The translations under genes and the position numbers were made by a program. A stretch of 64,000 nt of DNA, taken from Helicobacter cetorum MIT 00-7128. GTDB taxonomy: Bacteria; Campylobacterota; Campylobacteria; Campylobacterales; Helicobacteraceae. The notes under the pieces are model-generated. The model was not told where the DNA came from, did not search any database, and saw only the letters and a program-made list of their open reading frames with translations. Of this stretch, positions 49,142-57,074 are shown piece by piece (positions within the stretch are counted from its first letter, which is position 1; each line of letters begins with the position of its first letter). The stretch covers positions 1,612,001 through 1,676,000 of the forward strand of contig NC_017737.1 in assembly GCF_000259255.1 (NCBI RefSeq), in the 5' to 3' direction.

Positions 49142-49215
49142 TAAAAGCCTAAAGAAGGTCCGAAACTTCTCTAGGCGGTATTTTCCCTAAATTTAATTTA
49201 AGGAGATACCAAATG
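49142..49215 (-). ncRNA. candidate antisense RNA to the small toxin mRNA
   Basis: Leftward -10-like boxes TACAAT lie at 49222-49227 and 49228-49233 inside the toxin ORF. A start near 49215 would yield a ~75-nt RNA covering the toxin ribosome site and 5' UTR. It would end at a terminator-like hairpin (GCCTAGAGAAG, loop, CTTCTTTAGGC, then TTTT). This layout copies known type I antitoxins such as IsoA. Entirely inferred from sequence. Confidence 0.45.
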
Positions 49216-49272
49216 AAATATATTGTAATTGTAACATTATTATGTATGATTTTAGTAACTTTTTGTTATTAA
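49213..49272 (+). CDS. 19-residue hydrophobic peptide, candidate type I toxin
   Basis: The peptide is MKYIVIVTLLCMILVTFCY: one positive residue, then an unbroken hydrophobic helix. It is preceded by AAGGAG at ideal spacing. Size, pattern and the final aromatic residue resemble the E. coli Ibs toxins (IbsC: MMRLVIILIVLLLISFSAY, from memory). The mRNA leader (about 49131-49212) can fold into two mutually exclusive hairpins, and GGTAT at 49177-49181 can pair with ATACC after the ribosome site, hiding it. Such peptides insert into the inner membrane and depolarise it. It is not like the H. pylori AapA peptides. Toxicity is inferred. Confidence 0.5.
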   Translation: MKYIVIVTLLCMILVTFCY

Positions 49273-49278
49273 AATCAT

Positions 49279-49297
49279 GGGGGGTGTAAAAACCCCT
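49279..49297. terminator. short G/C hairpin after the small peptide gene
   Basis: A GGGG...CCCC stem with loop around TGTAAAAA, six bases after the stop codon. It could stabilise or end the toxin transcript. No clear U-tract follows on the plus strand. Confidence 0.35.
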
Positions 49298-49421
49298 CTA
49301 CATTACAATGTTTTCATTTTTCAAAAACTTCAATTTTTAGGCGATTTTTCTAAATTTTATCCATTTAAAATATTTTTATTTCTTAAGGGGGACTTTTTAA
49401 AGGCTTTGTTTTATTCGCTTG

Positions 49422-49579
49422 TTTTAAAAGTGCGTTTAGCACTTTTAAAAGCGCTCATTAACTCAACATTAGCGTCCTTATCCCCCTATGGTTTAAAAAG
49501 ACATCTAGTCTTTTTAAACTCCAAGAAACACCATCTCAAGCGCTCACAGAGTTATCACTTAACGCTTTAAAGCGTTAAG
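49422..49579. other. three evenly spaced perfect hairpins
   Basis: Hairpin 1 (49422-49450): TTTTAAAAGTGC arms, loop GTTTA. Hairpin 2 (49491-49519): GTTTAAAAAGAC arms, loop ATCTA. Hairpin 3 (49558-49579): CTTAACGCTTTAAAGCGTTAAG, an uninterrupted palindrome. Intervals between them are 40 and 38 bp. They lie between the candidate toxin and the end of the broken hsdS. They may be terminators or remnants of a structured element. A plus-strand frame through the region (49277-49570) is not convincing as a gene. Confidence 0.6.
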
Positions 49580-49602
49580 CTCTTTTCCTATTTGAAATGC
49601 CC

Positions 49603-50312
49603 CTATAACATTTTTTCTAAAAAGTGCTTTTTTAAATCTTTTAGCTTGTTTAATTTTTTAGTGTGCTTGTCTATAAGGCTGTCTAAGGTTTTAAAAAAGT
49701 TGCCTATTTTTTGTTGCTCTTTTAAGGGGGGGTAATAAAATATCAAAATTTTGAAAATCTGTAATGTAGTGTCTTTTATGACTAAAAGGTTTAAAATTCA
49801 AACCTTTTAAGATATATAGCAACACAATAATATTATCGTTATATCTAGGCGTTAAAATCTTCATAGCTGAACTTTGTATTTTAAAATCAAAATTAACCAA
49901 ATGACAACTTGTTGTAAAATCATCAAAAATAATCACTTCGTTATTTGGTGTAACCTTTTTAATTCCTTTTGTATCATTAACATATCCTAAGATAAAGCTA
50001 TCTCCAGCTGTTAAAATGAAAAACACCCTCAACACCACTAACAACCATTCCTGTATTGCCCGTTCTTGTCATAAGCACATCATCTTTATGACAAACAACA
50101 CTATCGCTATAACTTTCTATATACTCAACTTCTTTCGCATTTTTTAAGGCTTGTATTGTGATATAAAATTTTGAGTTCTTGCTAGGTCTCTTAAGTCTTT
50201 TTGATATAGGAATTTGAAGTCCTTGATTAACTTTTGATACCTCTCTAAAGCTCTTAATCTCCCACTCCCCACTAAAGCCTTTAAAACGATAACATATTTT
50301 TGTAGTTGCCAT
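49603..50312 (-). pseudogene. hsdS: type I restriction specificity subunit (hsdS), broken, orphan
   Basis: The first frame (50312 to ~50000) begins with FKGFSGEWEIKSFREVSKVN and contains VLMTRTGNTGMVV, typical of an HsdS target-recognition domain. A frameshift or deletion near 50020 joins it to a second part (LTAGDSFILGYVN...TTSCHLVNFDF...SSAMKILTP). That part reaches the conserved LLPPLKEQQKIGNFFKTLD only if one base is removed from a run of seven Cs (49726-49732). The tail ends HFLEKML at 49603. No hsdM or hsdR is in the window. It is non-functional as it stands, although the homopolymer suggests part of the defect could be reversible. Confidence 0.75.
49726..49732 (-). repeat. C7 homopolymer in hsdS
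   Basis: Seven Cs (read leftward) place the hsdS tail out of frame; six would restore the PPLKEQQ motif. A possible slippage site. Confidence 0.7.
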
Positions 50313-50349
50313 TATTTGCCCTTATTAAATACAATAAGCACTCTTTTTG

Positions 50350-51591
50350 TTAATAATCATTCCCCACGCTAGGCTGAATAATATCTAAGGCATGCTCTCT
50401 AGCAACTAACCCCCTACTTTGATACTCATGCCAGCCCCCATCGCATAAAAACGCATTTTCCCACCCATTCCATAAAGCATAAAACCAAGCTATAGCTCCT
50501 CTCCAACCGGTGCTACAATAAAAGACCACTTTATCATGCCTATTAAAACCTTGCTTTTCCCAAAGCTTATAGATTTCATAAGGATTTCTTAAGGTGTTAT
50601 CAGGGTTATAAAAATCACAAGTATTACTATAATGATTACCCGAAAAGCCCCATAAAGCCCCGGGAATTTCGCCCTTTCTCTCTATATAGTCATAATCATT
50701 CACATACGCTTGATATTCTCCCCATGAGCGAATGCTAACTAATTTATAGCCCTCTTGCTGTTTTTCTAAAGTCTCTTGCAAGGATAAACAATAGCTCAAA
50801 TCAGCGCATAATAAAGAATGCGCTTTTTTAGGCTTAACATGGTATTTAGAAGTAGGTAAGCCTAATTTTTTCCAAGCTTTCAATCCCCCATCTAAAAAGC
50901 GCACTTCCTTAATCCCTACGCATTTAAGCGCCCAAAAAGCCCGCATACTAGCAATAATACTTTGCGAATATAGCACCACAAAGCTTTCTTTTGTAATACC
51001 CAAATTAGATAAATTCTCTTGCAAAATACTAGGCTCTTTGAGATTGTATAAAGGCGCACTTTCCAATAAGTCCGTATCTAAAAAATGCGCCCCTTGAATA
51101 CATTCTGTGCTTTGGGCTAAACTAGAATGCCCCACTTCAAAAACAAGCACTTCTTGATGTTGATAACTTTCCATAGCGACTTCTTGAGATTGCATGATTT
51201 TATACACAAAAGAGGGCGACACACTCCAATGATAATTATGCAATTTTTCCAAAGGATTGCTTAGGTCATTTTGATAATCTATAAAATTTTCAAAAGCTAG
51301 AAGTTGCTTATTAGAAAAAAAGGGTTTTAAAGCTTGAATCTCTTCTTTTTCCCCATAGAGCAATACCTTGCTACTTTCATCAATACCTTTAGAGACTAAG
51401 AAACGCTTAGCATTTTCTTGAATATCTTCTAAGAAAGAATAGCGCACATGCAAGGCATTTGGCACATGTCCCCCCCTTAATGCACCCTTTTTTTTAAAAC
51501 CATGAAAAAATGAATTTTCTTGAACATCAATGACTATTATGTCTTGTTCGCAAATAGCATTTTTAAAGCTATTTAAACTTAAAAAATCCAA
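50350..51591 (-). CDS. multi-domain rhodanese-type sulfurtransferase
   Basis: 413 residues that appear to hold three rhodanese-like domains. Domain 1 (about 1-110) has IIVIDVQENSFFHGFKKKGA and GGHVPNALHV with no catalytic cysteine. Domain 2 (about 125-250) has CIQGAHFLDTDLLESAPLYN and VRFLDGGLKAWKKLGLP, with Ser in place of Cys in the loop (LYSQSIIASMR). Domain 3 (about 265-400) has the active loop FYCSTGWRGAIAW (Cys ~361). It probably moves sulfur in the cytoplasm. A run of seven Gs (about 51470-51476) lies in the RGGHVP codons near the 5' end and could slip. It is 9 bp after asd on the same strand. Confidence 0.85.
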   Translation of the reverse strand: MDFLSLNSFKNAICEQDIIVIDVQENSFFHGFKKKGALRGGHVPNALHVRYSFLEDIQENAKRFLVSKGIDESSKVLLYGEKEEIQALKPFFSNKQLLAFENFIDYQNDLSNPLEKLHNYHWSVSPSFVYKIMQSQEVAMESYQHQEVLVFEVGHSSLAQSTECIQGAHFLDTDLLESAPLYNLKEPSILQENLSNLGITKESFVVLYSQSIIASMRAFWALKCVGIKEVRFLDGGLKAWKKLGLPTSKYHVKPKKAHSLLCADLSYCLSLQETLEKQQEGYKLVSIRSWGEYQAYVNDYDYIERKGEIPGALWGFSGNHYSNTCDFYNPDNTLRNPYEIYKLWEKQGFNRHDKVVFYCSTGWRGAIAWFYALWNGWENAFLCDGGWHEYQSRGLVAREHALDIIQPSVGNDY

Positions 51592-51600
51592 AAACTCCCT

Positions 51601-52641
51601 TTAAGAACGCTCAATATAGCGCCAAGCAATTTTTAATGCGTTGGTTGCAGCCCCCACTCTTAATTGGTCTGCTACACAAAAACAATGCAAGGTCTGTTTG
51701 TCAAACAAATCCTCTCTTATGCGCCCCACAAAAGTGCTATCACTCCCACTTGCTGTTAAAGCCATTGGATAGAATTGATTACTTGGGTCATCTTGCACAA
51801 TAACATTGGGGGCTTTTTCTAAGACTTCTCTAGCCTCTTTAGCGCTCACTTCTTTAGAAAAACGAATGCTTAAGCTCTCGCTATGACTTCTTAAGATAGG
51901 CACTCGCACACAAGTTGCGCTAATAGCAAAACTAGCTTGCATAATTTTATGGGTCTCATGCACCATTTTTAATTCTTCTTTGGTGAAACCATTCTCATTA
52001 AAAACATCAATATGAGGAATAGCATTAAAAGCGATAGGATAAGCAAACGCTCCTTTAGAAAGCTCTTTGTCTAAGTGTGCTTTAGGATTTTGTTCTAAAA
52101 GCTCCAAAGCGACCTTTAGCTCACTTTTCAAACTCTCTATGCCTTTATTCCCTGCCCCACTTACTGCTTGATAAGTGCTTACATTCACGCTTTCAATCCC
52201 AAAAGCAAGGTGCAAGGGGTTTAAAATATGCACCATTTGAATGGTAGAGCAATTAGGGTTAGCGATAATATTAGAAGGAGCGTTAAAAATTTCATCTGCA
52301 TTAACCTCTGGCACTACTAATGGCACATCTAAATGCAGTCTAAAAAAGCTTGTGTTATCAATAACTAGAGCTGTCTTAGCTGCACTTTTAGCAAATATCT
52401 CACTAATGCTCCCCCCAGCACTAAAAAAGGCAATATCTATCTGCGCTTGAGCAAAAATATCATGCGTGGTTTCTAAAACTTCATAATCCTTGCCAAAAGC
52501 CTTAATAAAAGTTCCCGCACTATTTAAGCTTGCTAAAGGGACAAAAGTCTTAATAGGAAAAGCGCTTTCTTCAAGCACTCTAATAAGCTCTCTTCCAACA
52601 GCTCCTGTAGCTCCAACAATCGCAATATTATAAGTCTTCAT
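51601..52641 (-). CDS. asd: aspartate-semialdehyde dehydrogenase
   Basis: 346 residues from ATG at 52641 ([20 protein letters not shown]), matching the family start; an ATG seven codons upstream is possible but adds residues unlike homologues. The NADP-binding motif is VGATGAVG, the catalytic cysteine is in [10 protein letters not shown] (about 129-138), and [21 protein letters not shown] and [15 protein letters not shown] are present. It reduces aspartyl phosphate to the semialdehyde for lysine, DAP, threonine and methionine synthesis. The start overlaps the end of hisS by 14 bp. Confidence 0.95.
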   Translation of the reverse strand: MKTYNIAIVGATGAVGRELIRVLEESAFPIKTFVPLASLNSAGTFIKAFGKDYEVLETTHDIFAQAQIDIAFFSAGGSISEIFAKSAAKTALVIDNTSFFRLHLDVPLVVPEVNADEIFNAPSNIIANPNCSTIQMVHILNPLHLAFGIESVNVSTYQAVSGAGNKGIESLKSELKVALELLEQNPKAHLDKELSKGAFAYPIAFNAIPHIDVFNENGFTKEELKMVHETHKIMQASFAISATCVRVPILRSHSESLSIRFSKEVSAKEAREVLEKAPNVIVQDDPSNQFYPMALTASGSDSTFVGRIREDLFDKQTLHCFCVADQLRVGAATNALKIAWRYIERS

Positions 52642-53965
52642 CAGTTTTTCCAATAATTTCAAGGGCTTTTACAACGCTCAAACAATTAAGTTGCATGCCA
52701 GAATCCATATTTTTTAAACTTAAGGTCTCGCTTTTAAATTCTTCTTCTCCAATAATTCCTACAAATTCATGCCCCTTATGATTGGCATACGAAAAAGGCT
52801 TTTTAAGTTTTACAGCCTCTGGATAAAGCTCGGTAAAAACTTCGCTTTGGCGTAAAAGCTCTGCTAAAGCATTAGCATAGGCAAAATACTTTTCTTCCAT
52901 ACATACCAATAAAACTTTAGCATTCGTAGAGCGCTCATCTAAGAGTTGCATTTCCTCTAATGCCACTAAAAGCCTATCAATCCCAATAGACGCACCCACA
53001 CCTTGCAAATTTTCTTTAGAGAAATTTTTAGTTAAATTATCATAACGCCCTCCAGAGCACACACTCCCTAAAGACTTCATGTTATCAAGCGTAGTTTCAT
53101 AAACAATGCCTGTATAATACCCTAAGCCCCTAGCAATAGAAAAATCAATTTTATAGAGGTTAGATGAAACTTTTAAATCCCCTAAAAGTTGATAAAGCCT
53201 CTCTAAATCTTCAATACCCTCTTTAGTATTGGTATTATAGGCTTTCAAAGGGGCAATACTTGCAAAAAACTCTTGGCTTGTTTGGTTATTTTGCTTGATT
53301 TTAAGAATATCTAATAAGCCCTCAATGACTTCTAATTCAAGCTGACATTCTTTGTGTAACTCTTGCTTAACACTCTCAATGCCAATTTTTTCCAATTTAT
53401 CCACAATGCGTAAGACATTCGTAACTTCTTGCATGCTTTTAATGCCAAAATGTTCGCACACACCATTTAAAATTTTACGATGATTGATTGAAACGCAAAA
53501 TTCCTCTAAATCTAATGCTCTTAAAGAGGCAATAATCACTTGGATAATTTCAGCATCACACACCAAGCTTTCAGAACCTATGAAGTCAAAATCACATTGT
53601 GTAAATTCTCTATAGCGCCCTTTTTGAGCCCTTTCCCCCCTAAAAACATTGCCAATAGCATAGCGCTTAAAAGGCATGCCAAGGGTTTTGTGGTGCAAAG
53701 AAACAAAGCGAGCTAAAGGAACGGTTTGGTCAAATCTCAATGCCACATCTCTGCCCCCATGGTCTTTAAAACGATAAATTTCTTTTTGAATATCACTGCT
53801 TGCATCAGGCAATAACACTTCAGCATATTCTAAATGAGGGGTTTCAATAGGCACAAACCCAAAACTTTGAAAAACCAAAGAAACCTTAGAAAGCAAGTGG
53901 GCTTTTTGCATAGCATCTTTAGGCAAGCGGTCTTTAAAACCACTCAGCACTTTAGGGGTAATCAT
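52628..53965 (-). CDS. hisS: histidyl-tRNA synthetase
   Basis: 445 residues from ATG at 53965, behind TAAGGAAAAAT; an ATG six codons upstream lacks a ribosome site. Class II motifs are seen: motif 1 around [20 protein letters not shown], motif 2 [20 protein letters not shown] (about 110-129), and HisRS-specific [13 protein letters not shown] (about 268-280) with motif 3 [11 protein letters not shown] (about 311). A C-terminal anticodon-binding domain follows. It charges tRNA-His. It is first of a leftward run with asd and the sulfurtransferase. Confidence 0.96.
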   Translation of the reverse strand: MITPKVLSGFKDRLPKDAMQKAHLLSKVSLVFQSFGFVPIETPHLEYAEVLLPDASSDIQKEIYRFKDHGGRDVALRFDQTVPLARFVSLHHKTLGMPFKRYAIGNVFRGERAQKGRYREFTQCDFDFIGSESLVCDAEIIQVIIASLRALDLEEFCVSINHRKILNGVCEHFGIKSMQEVTNVLRIVDKLEKIGIESVKQELHKECQLELEVIEGLLDILKIKQNNQTSQEFFASIAPLKAYNTNTKEGIEDLERLYQLLGDLKVSSNLYKIDFSIARGLGYYTGIVYETTLDNMKSLGSVCSGGRYDNLTKNFSKENLQGVGASIGIDRLLVALEEMQLLDERSTNAKVLLVCMEEKYFAYANALAELLRQSEVFTELYPEAVKLKKPFSYANHKGHEFVGIIGEEEFKSETLSLKNMDSGMQLNCLSVVKALEIIGKTDEDL

Positions 53966-54056
53966 ATTTTTCCTTACTATCACGCTTTTAAAGCGTGCTT
54001 GTTATATCTATTATGCTAAAATTTTAGCTTAAAAATTTTAAAAAAGGGCAAGTTTT

Positions 54057-55097
54057 ATGGGTTTTGTTGCTAATAAGCGCATTTTATTACGATTGCCTAA
54101 TTGGCTAGGTGATGCCATAATGGCTAGTCCGCTTTTTTATACCCTAAAAGCTCTTTATCCTAACGCACGCTTTATTTTAGTTGGCACAAAAATGGCTTGC
54201 GAACTTTTTGAAAAAGACAAACAAGTTGATAGTGTTTTTATAGATGAGAGCAAAAAAGCCCCCCTAAGACTTCTAGCTACCTATAAACTTGCTAAACAAA
54301 TTGGAAAATGCGATTTAGCGATTACTTTAACCAATAATTTATATTCAGCCTTTCTTTTATATAGCACTAAAAGCCCTATTCGCATAGGTTTTGCTAAAAA
54401 TTTACGCTCTTTTTTACTCACCCATGCTATAAAAAAAGCGCCTAAAGATTATCATCAAGTGGAGCGCTATTGTTTTTTACTAAGCCAATATTTAAAGCAA
54501 GATTTAGATAGAAAAGCGCTTTTACCCTTAAATTTACCTATTGACTTACCCACAAAAAGCCCCAATCTAACTAAAAAAATTGGCTTTAGCCCAAGTGCGA
54601 GCTATGGGAGCGCTAAAAGGTGGCCTAGAGCTTATTACGCTCAAGTAGCAAGCGCTCTATTAGAATATGAGCATGAAGTTTATTTTTTTGGCGCACAAGC
54701 AGATTTTTCCATTGCTGAAGAGATTTTAAGCCTTACAAAAAGTCAATTAAAAACCCCACATCTCATCAATAACGCTCATAATCTCTGTGGCAAGACAAGC
54801 ATTGAAGAATTAGTTAAGCAAATCGCCTCTTTAGACTTATTCATCACTAATGATAGTGGCCCTATGCATGTAAGTGCGAGCGTAAAAACACCTTTAATCG
54901 CTCTTTTTGGCCCAACTGATGCTAATGAAACTAGCCCATGGAGGGCTAAAAATGCTATTTTGTTAAATCATAGTTTGCCTTGCGCGCCTTGCAAACAACG
55001 CATTTGCCCTCTAAATGGCGAAGCCAATCATTTATGCATGCGCTCCATTAAACCTGAAGAAGTTCTAACACATGCTTTTAAAATACTCTCCAAATAA
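54057..55097 (+). CDS. rfaF: ADP-heptose:LPS heptosyltransferase II
   Basis: 346 residues, GT9 family. Motifs include LLRLPNWLGDAIMASPLFYT (about 10-29), IGFSPSASYGSAKRWPRAYY (about 180-199) and the donor-site LFITNDSGPMHVSASVKTPL (about 260-279), followed by ALFGPTDANETSPW. It adds the second heptose to the lipopolysaccharide inner core at the cytoplasmic face. It matches HP1191. It is divergent from hisS, with the shared promoter region at 53966-54056. A flavin-reductase-like gene follows after 8 bp. Confidence 0.94.
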   Translation: MGFVANKRILLRLPNWLGDAIMASPLFYTLKALYPNARFILVGTKMACELFEKDKQVDSVFIDESKKAPLRLLATYKLAKQIGKCDLAITLTNNLYSAFLLYSTKSPIRIGFAKNLRSFLLTHAIKKAPKDYHQVERYCFLLSQYLKQDLDRKALLPLNLPIDLPTKSPNLTKKIGFSPSASYGSAKRWPRAYYAQVASALLEYEHEVYFFGAQADFSIAEEILSLTKSQLKTPHLINNAHNLCGKTSIEELVKQIASLDLFITNDSGPMHVSASVKTPLIALFGPTDANETSPWRAKNAILLNHSLPCAPCKQRICPLNGEANHLCMRSIKPEEVLTHAFKILSK

Positions 55098-55105
55098 GGA
55101 TAAAT

Positions 55106-55690
55106 ATGCTAATAGATTTTAATCAAGCATCTTTTTTACAAAAACATAAGATTTTAAGCCATAGCATTACCCCTAGACCCATTGCTTGGGTTTCTACACT
55201 CTCTAAAAATAATATCAATAATCTTGCACCCTTTAGCTTTTTTGCGCCTATTTGTAGCGAACCAGCTCTATTAAGCTTATATCTTACGCCAAAAAGCGAT
55301 GGGAGCATGAAAGACACGCTTAAAAATATCCTAGATACCAAAAAAGCAACCATTTGTTTATGCGATGAGCGCCATTTAAGTGCTTTGCAATCTAGCTCTA
55401 GCGAACTAGAATATGATGAAAGTGAAAGCGAAAAGTTTCATATTGAAATGCAATCTATTTTAAAAGACTATCCCCCTATTGTTAAGGGAGTAAGCGTGGC
55501 ATTTTTTTGTGAATTTTATAGTTTTTTAGATATTCATCAAGATTCTAAACCCTTTTTTTTAGAAGTCAAGCATAGCTATATTGATAAAACCTTGTATGAA
55601 GAAGATTTGAATTTTACTTTTAGGGGTGTTGGAAGAGTGGGGAAATCCTATCAAGTCTCAGGAATTTTAAAAAGCACTAAAAATTTATAG
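55106..55690 (+). CDS. flavin reductase-like FMN-binding protein
   Basis: 194 residues. The N-terminus SITPRPIAWVSTLSKNNINN, followed by LAPFSFFAPICSEPALLSLY, is characteristic of the flavin-reductase-like (split-barrel FMN-binding) family. The remainder has KDTLKNILDTKKATICL and LNFTFRGVGRVGKSY. Members bind FMN and often use NAD(P)H; the substrate here is not evident. It is 8 bp downstream of rfaF, so co-transcribed. Family call is good; role unknown. Confidence 0.85.
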   Translation: MLIDFNQASFLQKHKILSHSITPRPIAWVSTLSKNNINNLAPFSFFAPICSEPALLSLYLTPKSDGSMKDTLKNILDTKKATICLCDERHLSALQSSSSELEYDESESEKFHIEMQSILKDYPPIVKGVSVAFFCEFYSFLDIHQDSKPFFLEVKHSYIDKTLYEEDLNFTFRGVGRVGKSYQVSGILKSTKNL

Positions 55691-55837
55691 CTAATAACAT
55701 TAAAAATTCCAATAAAAAAACTAAAAATAAAAAGGTTTAGAAAGTAATTTTATTAATTAATAGAATAAAAACTTTAGAAAAAATAAAAAGCTAGAAACGC
55801 CCCCATTAAACTAACAGAGCGTCCCTTATAGAAAAAC

Positions 55838-56011
55838 TTAAGCTTCTAAATTCTTAGGTTTCTTAGCGTCTTTCTTATGCTCATCGTGAGCTACTAATTC
55901 TGTGCTTAATTTAGGCTTTTTAGCACCTTTCTCATCTTTATGAGCATCTGCATAAGCAAAGCTTGTAGCCAAGATAGCCATTAAAACACCTGATAACACT
56001 TGTTTTTTCAT
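55838..56011 (-). CDS. 57-residue secreted Lys/His-rich peptide
   Basis: The start is ATG at 56011, behind AGAGGAGTTTTTCAAA; an upstream ATG (56077) gives an unlikely cysteine-rich leader. A clean signal peptide (MKKQVLSGVLMAILATSFAY, then ADA) is followed by ~35 residues with several His, Lys, Asp and Glu residues (DAHKDEKGAKKPKLSTE, HDEHKKDAKKPKNLEA). It is probably periplasmic. The composition could bind metals such as nickel, but that is speculation. No family recognised. It diverges from the 179-residue secreted gene across a 361-bp region holding a 15-bp tandem repeat. Confidence 0.7.
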   Translation of the reverse strand: MKKQVLSGVLMAILATSFAYADAHKDEKGAKKPKLSTELVAHDEHKKDAKKPKNLEA

Positions 56012-56222
56012 TTTGAAAAACTCCTCTGTCATAAAATTGAAGTAACTGCATTTTGCATTACAAAAGTAAACAAACAAACATGTTAATACAAAAACTTTAT
56101 TTTTATGACTATCTTAAAGTAACAGCAGAATGCTTAAGAAAGCTTACTGATTTAATGACATTTTTTAAGCAAATAAACATGAAAAATTAAGGTCATTTAA
56201 GTATAATTACAACTCGCATTCT

Positions 56223-56312
56223 AGATTTATAGTCTTAAGATTTATAGTCTTAAGATTTATAGTCTTAAGATTTATAGTCTTAAGATTTATAGTCTTAAGA
56301 TTTATAGTCTTA
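56223..56312. repeat. six tandem copies of AGATTTATAGTCTTA
   Basis: Six exact 15-bp units (90 bp) in the divergent promoter region between two secreted-protein genes, 60 bp ahead of the 56373 start codon. Each unit contains TTTATAGT, so promoter strength or spacing could depend on copy number. The rest of the region (56012-56222, 56313-56372) is AT-rich with no other gene. Confidence 0.95.
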
Positions 56313-56372
56313 CATCTTAATGCAATTAAATCATGCCCATAGTCTACATTAAGGGCAATCAAGGATAGCTAT

Positions 56373-56912
56373 ATGACTTTTAAGCACTCTTTAAGATTTT
56401 TACTCGCTGGCTTATGTGTCTCAAGTTTTGTAACCACTTCAAGTTTTGCAAGAACTTTTCTTGATGGTGATTTGAATATTCAAACATACGATTATGAGCA
56501 GTCTCTCTTAAAACAAGGCGACCCTCATGGCACCCATGAAGTAAAGGTGCGTGATTACAATGGCAAGGAACATACAGAGCAAATCAAAGCTGAAATACGC
56601 ATTTCTCCAAAGCCCAATGTGTTAAAAGAAGTAAAATTTGCTGAAATTTATGGCGTGCAGGTGAATAATGGTTTTTGCCATGTGTTTAAACTCTATAAAA
56701 CAGCTGAGGCTACCGGCATTGAAACAAGCGAATTTCCTAGCCAAGACCGCAAAGAAAAGGGCAAAAGTGTTACTCTAATTGGCAAAGGCTTTCAACCACA
56801 GCTTGTTTTAGAAACTGATTGCAAGCAAGATGAGCTTGAAAAAGTGTCTATTTTTGGCGAATTTGATGGCACAGGCTTTTTAACTCTATACAAGTTTAAA
56901 AAATCTCAATAA
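56373..56912 (+). CDS. secreted protein, family unknown (paralogue A)
   Basis: 179 residues with an N-terminal signal peptide (HSLRFLLAGLCVSSFVTTSS, cleavage after about residue 26). The mature part is beta-rich and has two cysteines, in VQVNNGFCHVFKLYK (about 104) and ETDCKQDELEKVSIFGEF (about 151), likely to form a disulfide. It closely parallels the next gene (57075-57617): start FKHSL, EIYGVQVNNGxC, and KVSIFGEFDGTGFLTLYKF. The pair appears to be a tandem duplication. A 15-bp repeat lies in its upstream region and a strong terminator follows. I do not recognise a wider family. Confidence 0.75.
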   Translation: MTFKHSLRFLLAGLCVSSFVTTSSFARTFLDGDLNIQTYDYEQSLLKQGDPHGTHEVKVRDYNGKEHTEQIKAEIRISPKPNVLKEVKFAEIYGVQVNNGFCHVFKLYKTAEATGIETSEFPSQDRKEKGKSVTLIGKGFQPQLVLETDCKQDELEKVSIFGEFDGTGFLTLYKFKKSQ

Positions 56913-56918
56913 AATCTA

Positions 56919-56944
56919 AGTGCTTTTAACCCCCTAAAAGCACT
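56919..56944 (+). terminator. intrinsic terminator after the 179-residue secreted gene
   Basis: A perfect 9-bp stem AGTGCTTTT/AAAAGCACT with loop AACCCCCT is followed by CTTTGTTTT. It is a clear rho-independent terminator and separates the two paralogous secreted genes into different transcripts. Confidence 0.8.
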
Positions 56945-57074
56945 CTTTGTTTTGGCTTTTTTAATCAAACTTGATTTTGGGGTTTATCCCCCTTATTCAC
57001 TAACTTAAAAAAATAATCTCACAATCAGTCAAATGCGTTATAATCCTTATCATAAAAAAATAAGGAGTAATACC

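Noticed and set aside
49131-49212. Riboswitch in the leader of the 19-residue peptide
   Set aside because: The leader folds into hairpins but does not match any riboswitch consensus I know; the antisense-RNA model accounts for the pairing and the opposite-strand promoter boxes.
49277-49570. 97-codon plus-strand frame
   Set aside because: It runs through the perfect hairpin cluster, has no good ribosome site and shows biased composition; the hairpins explain the sequence better.
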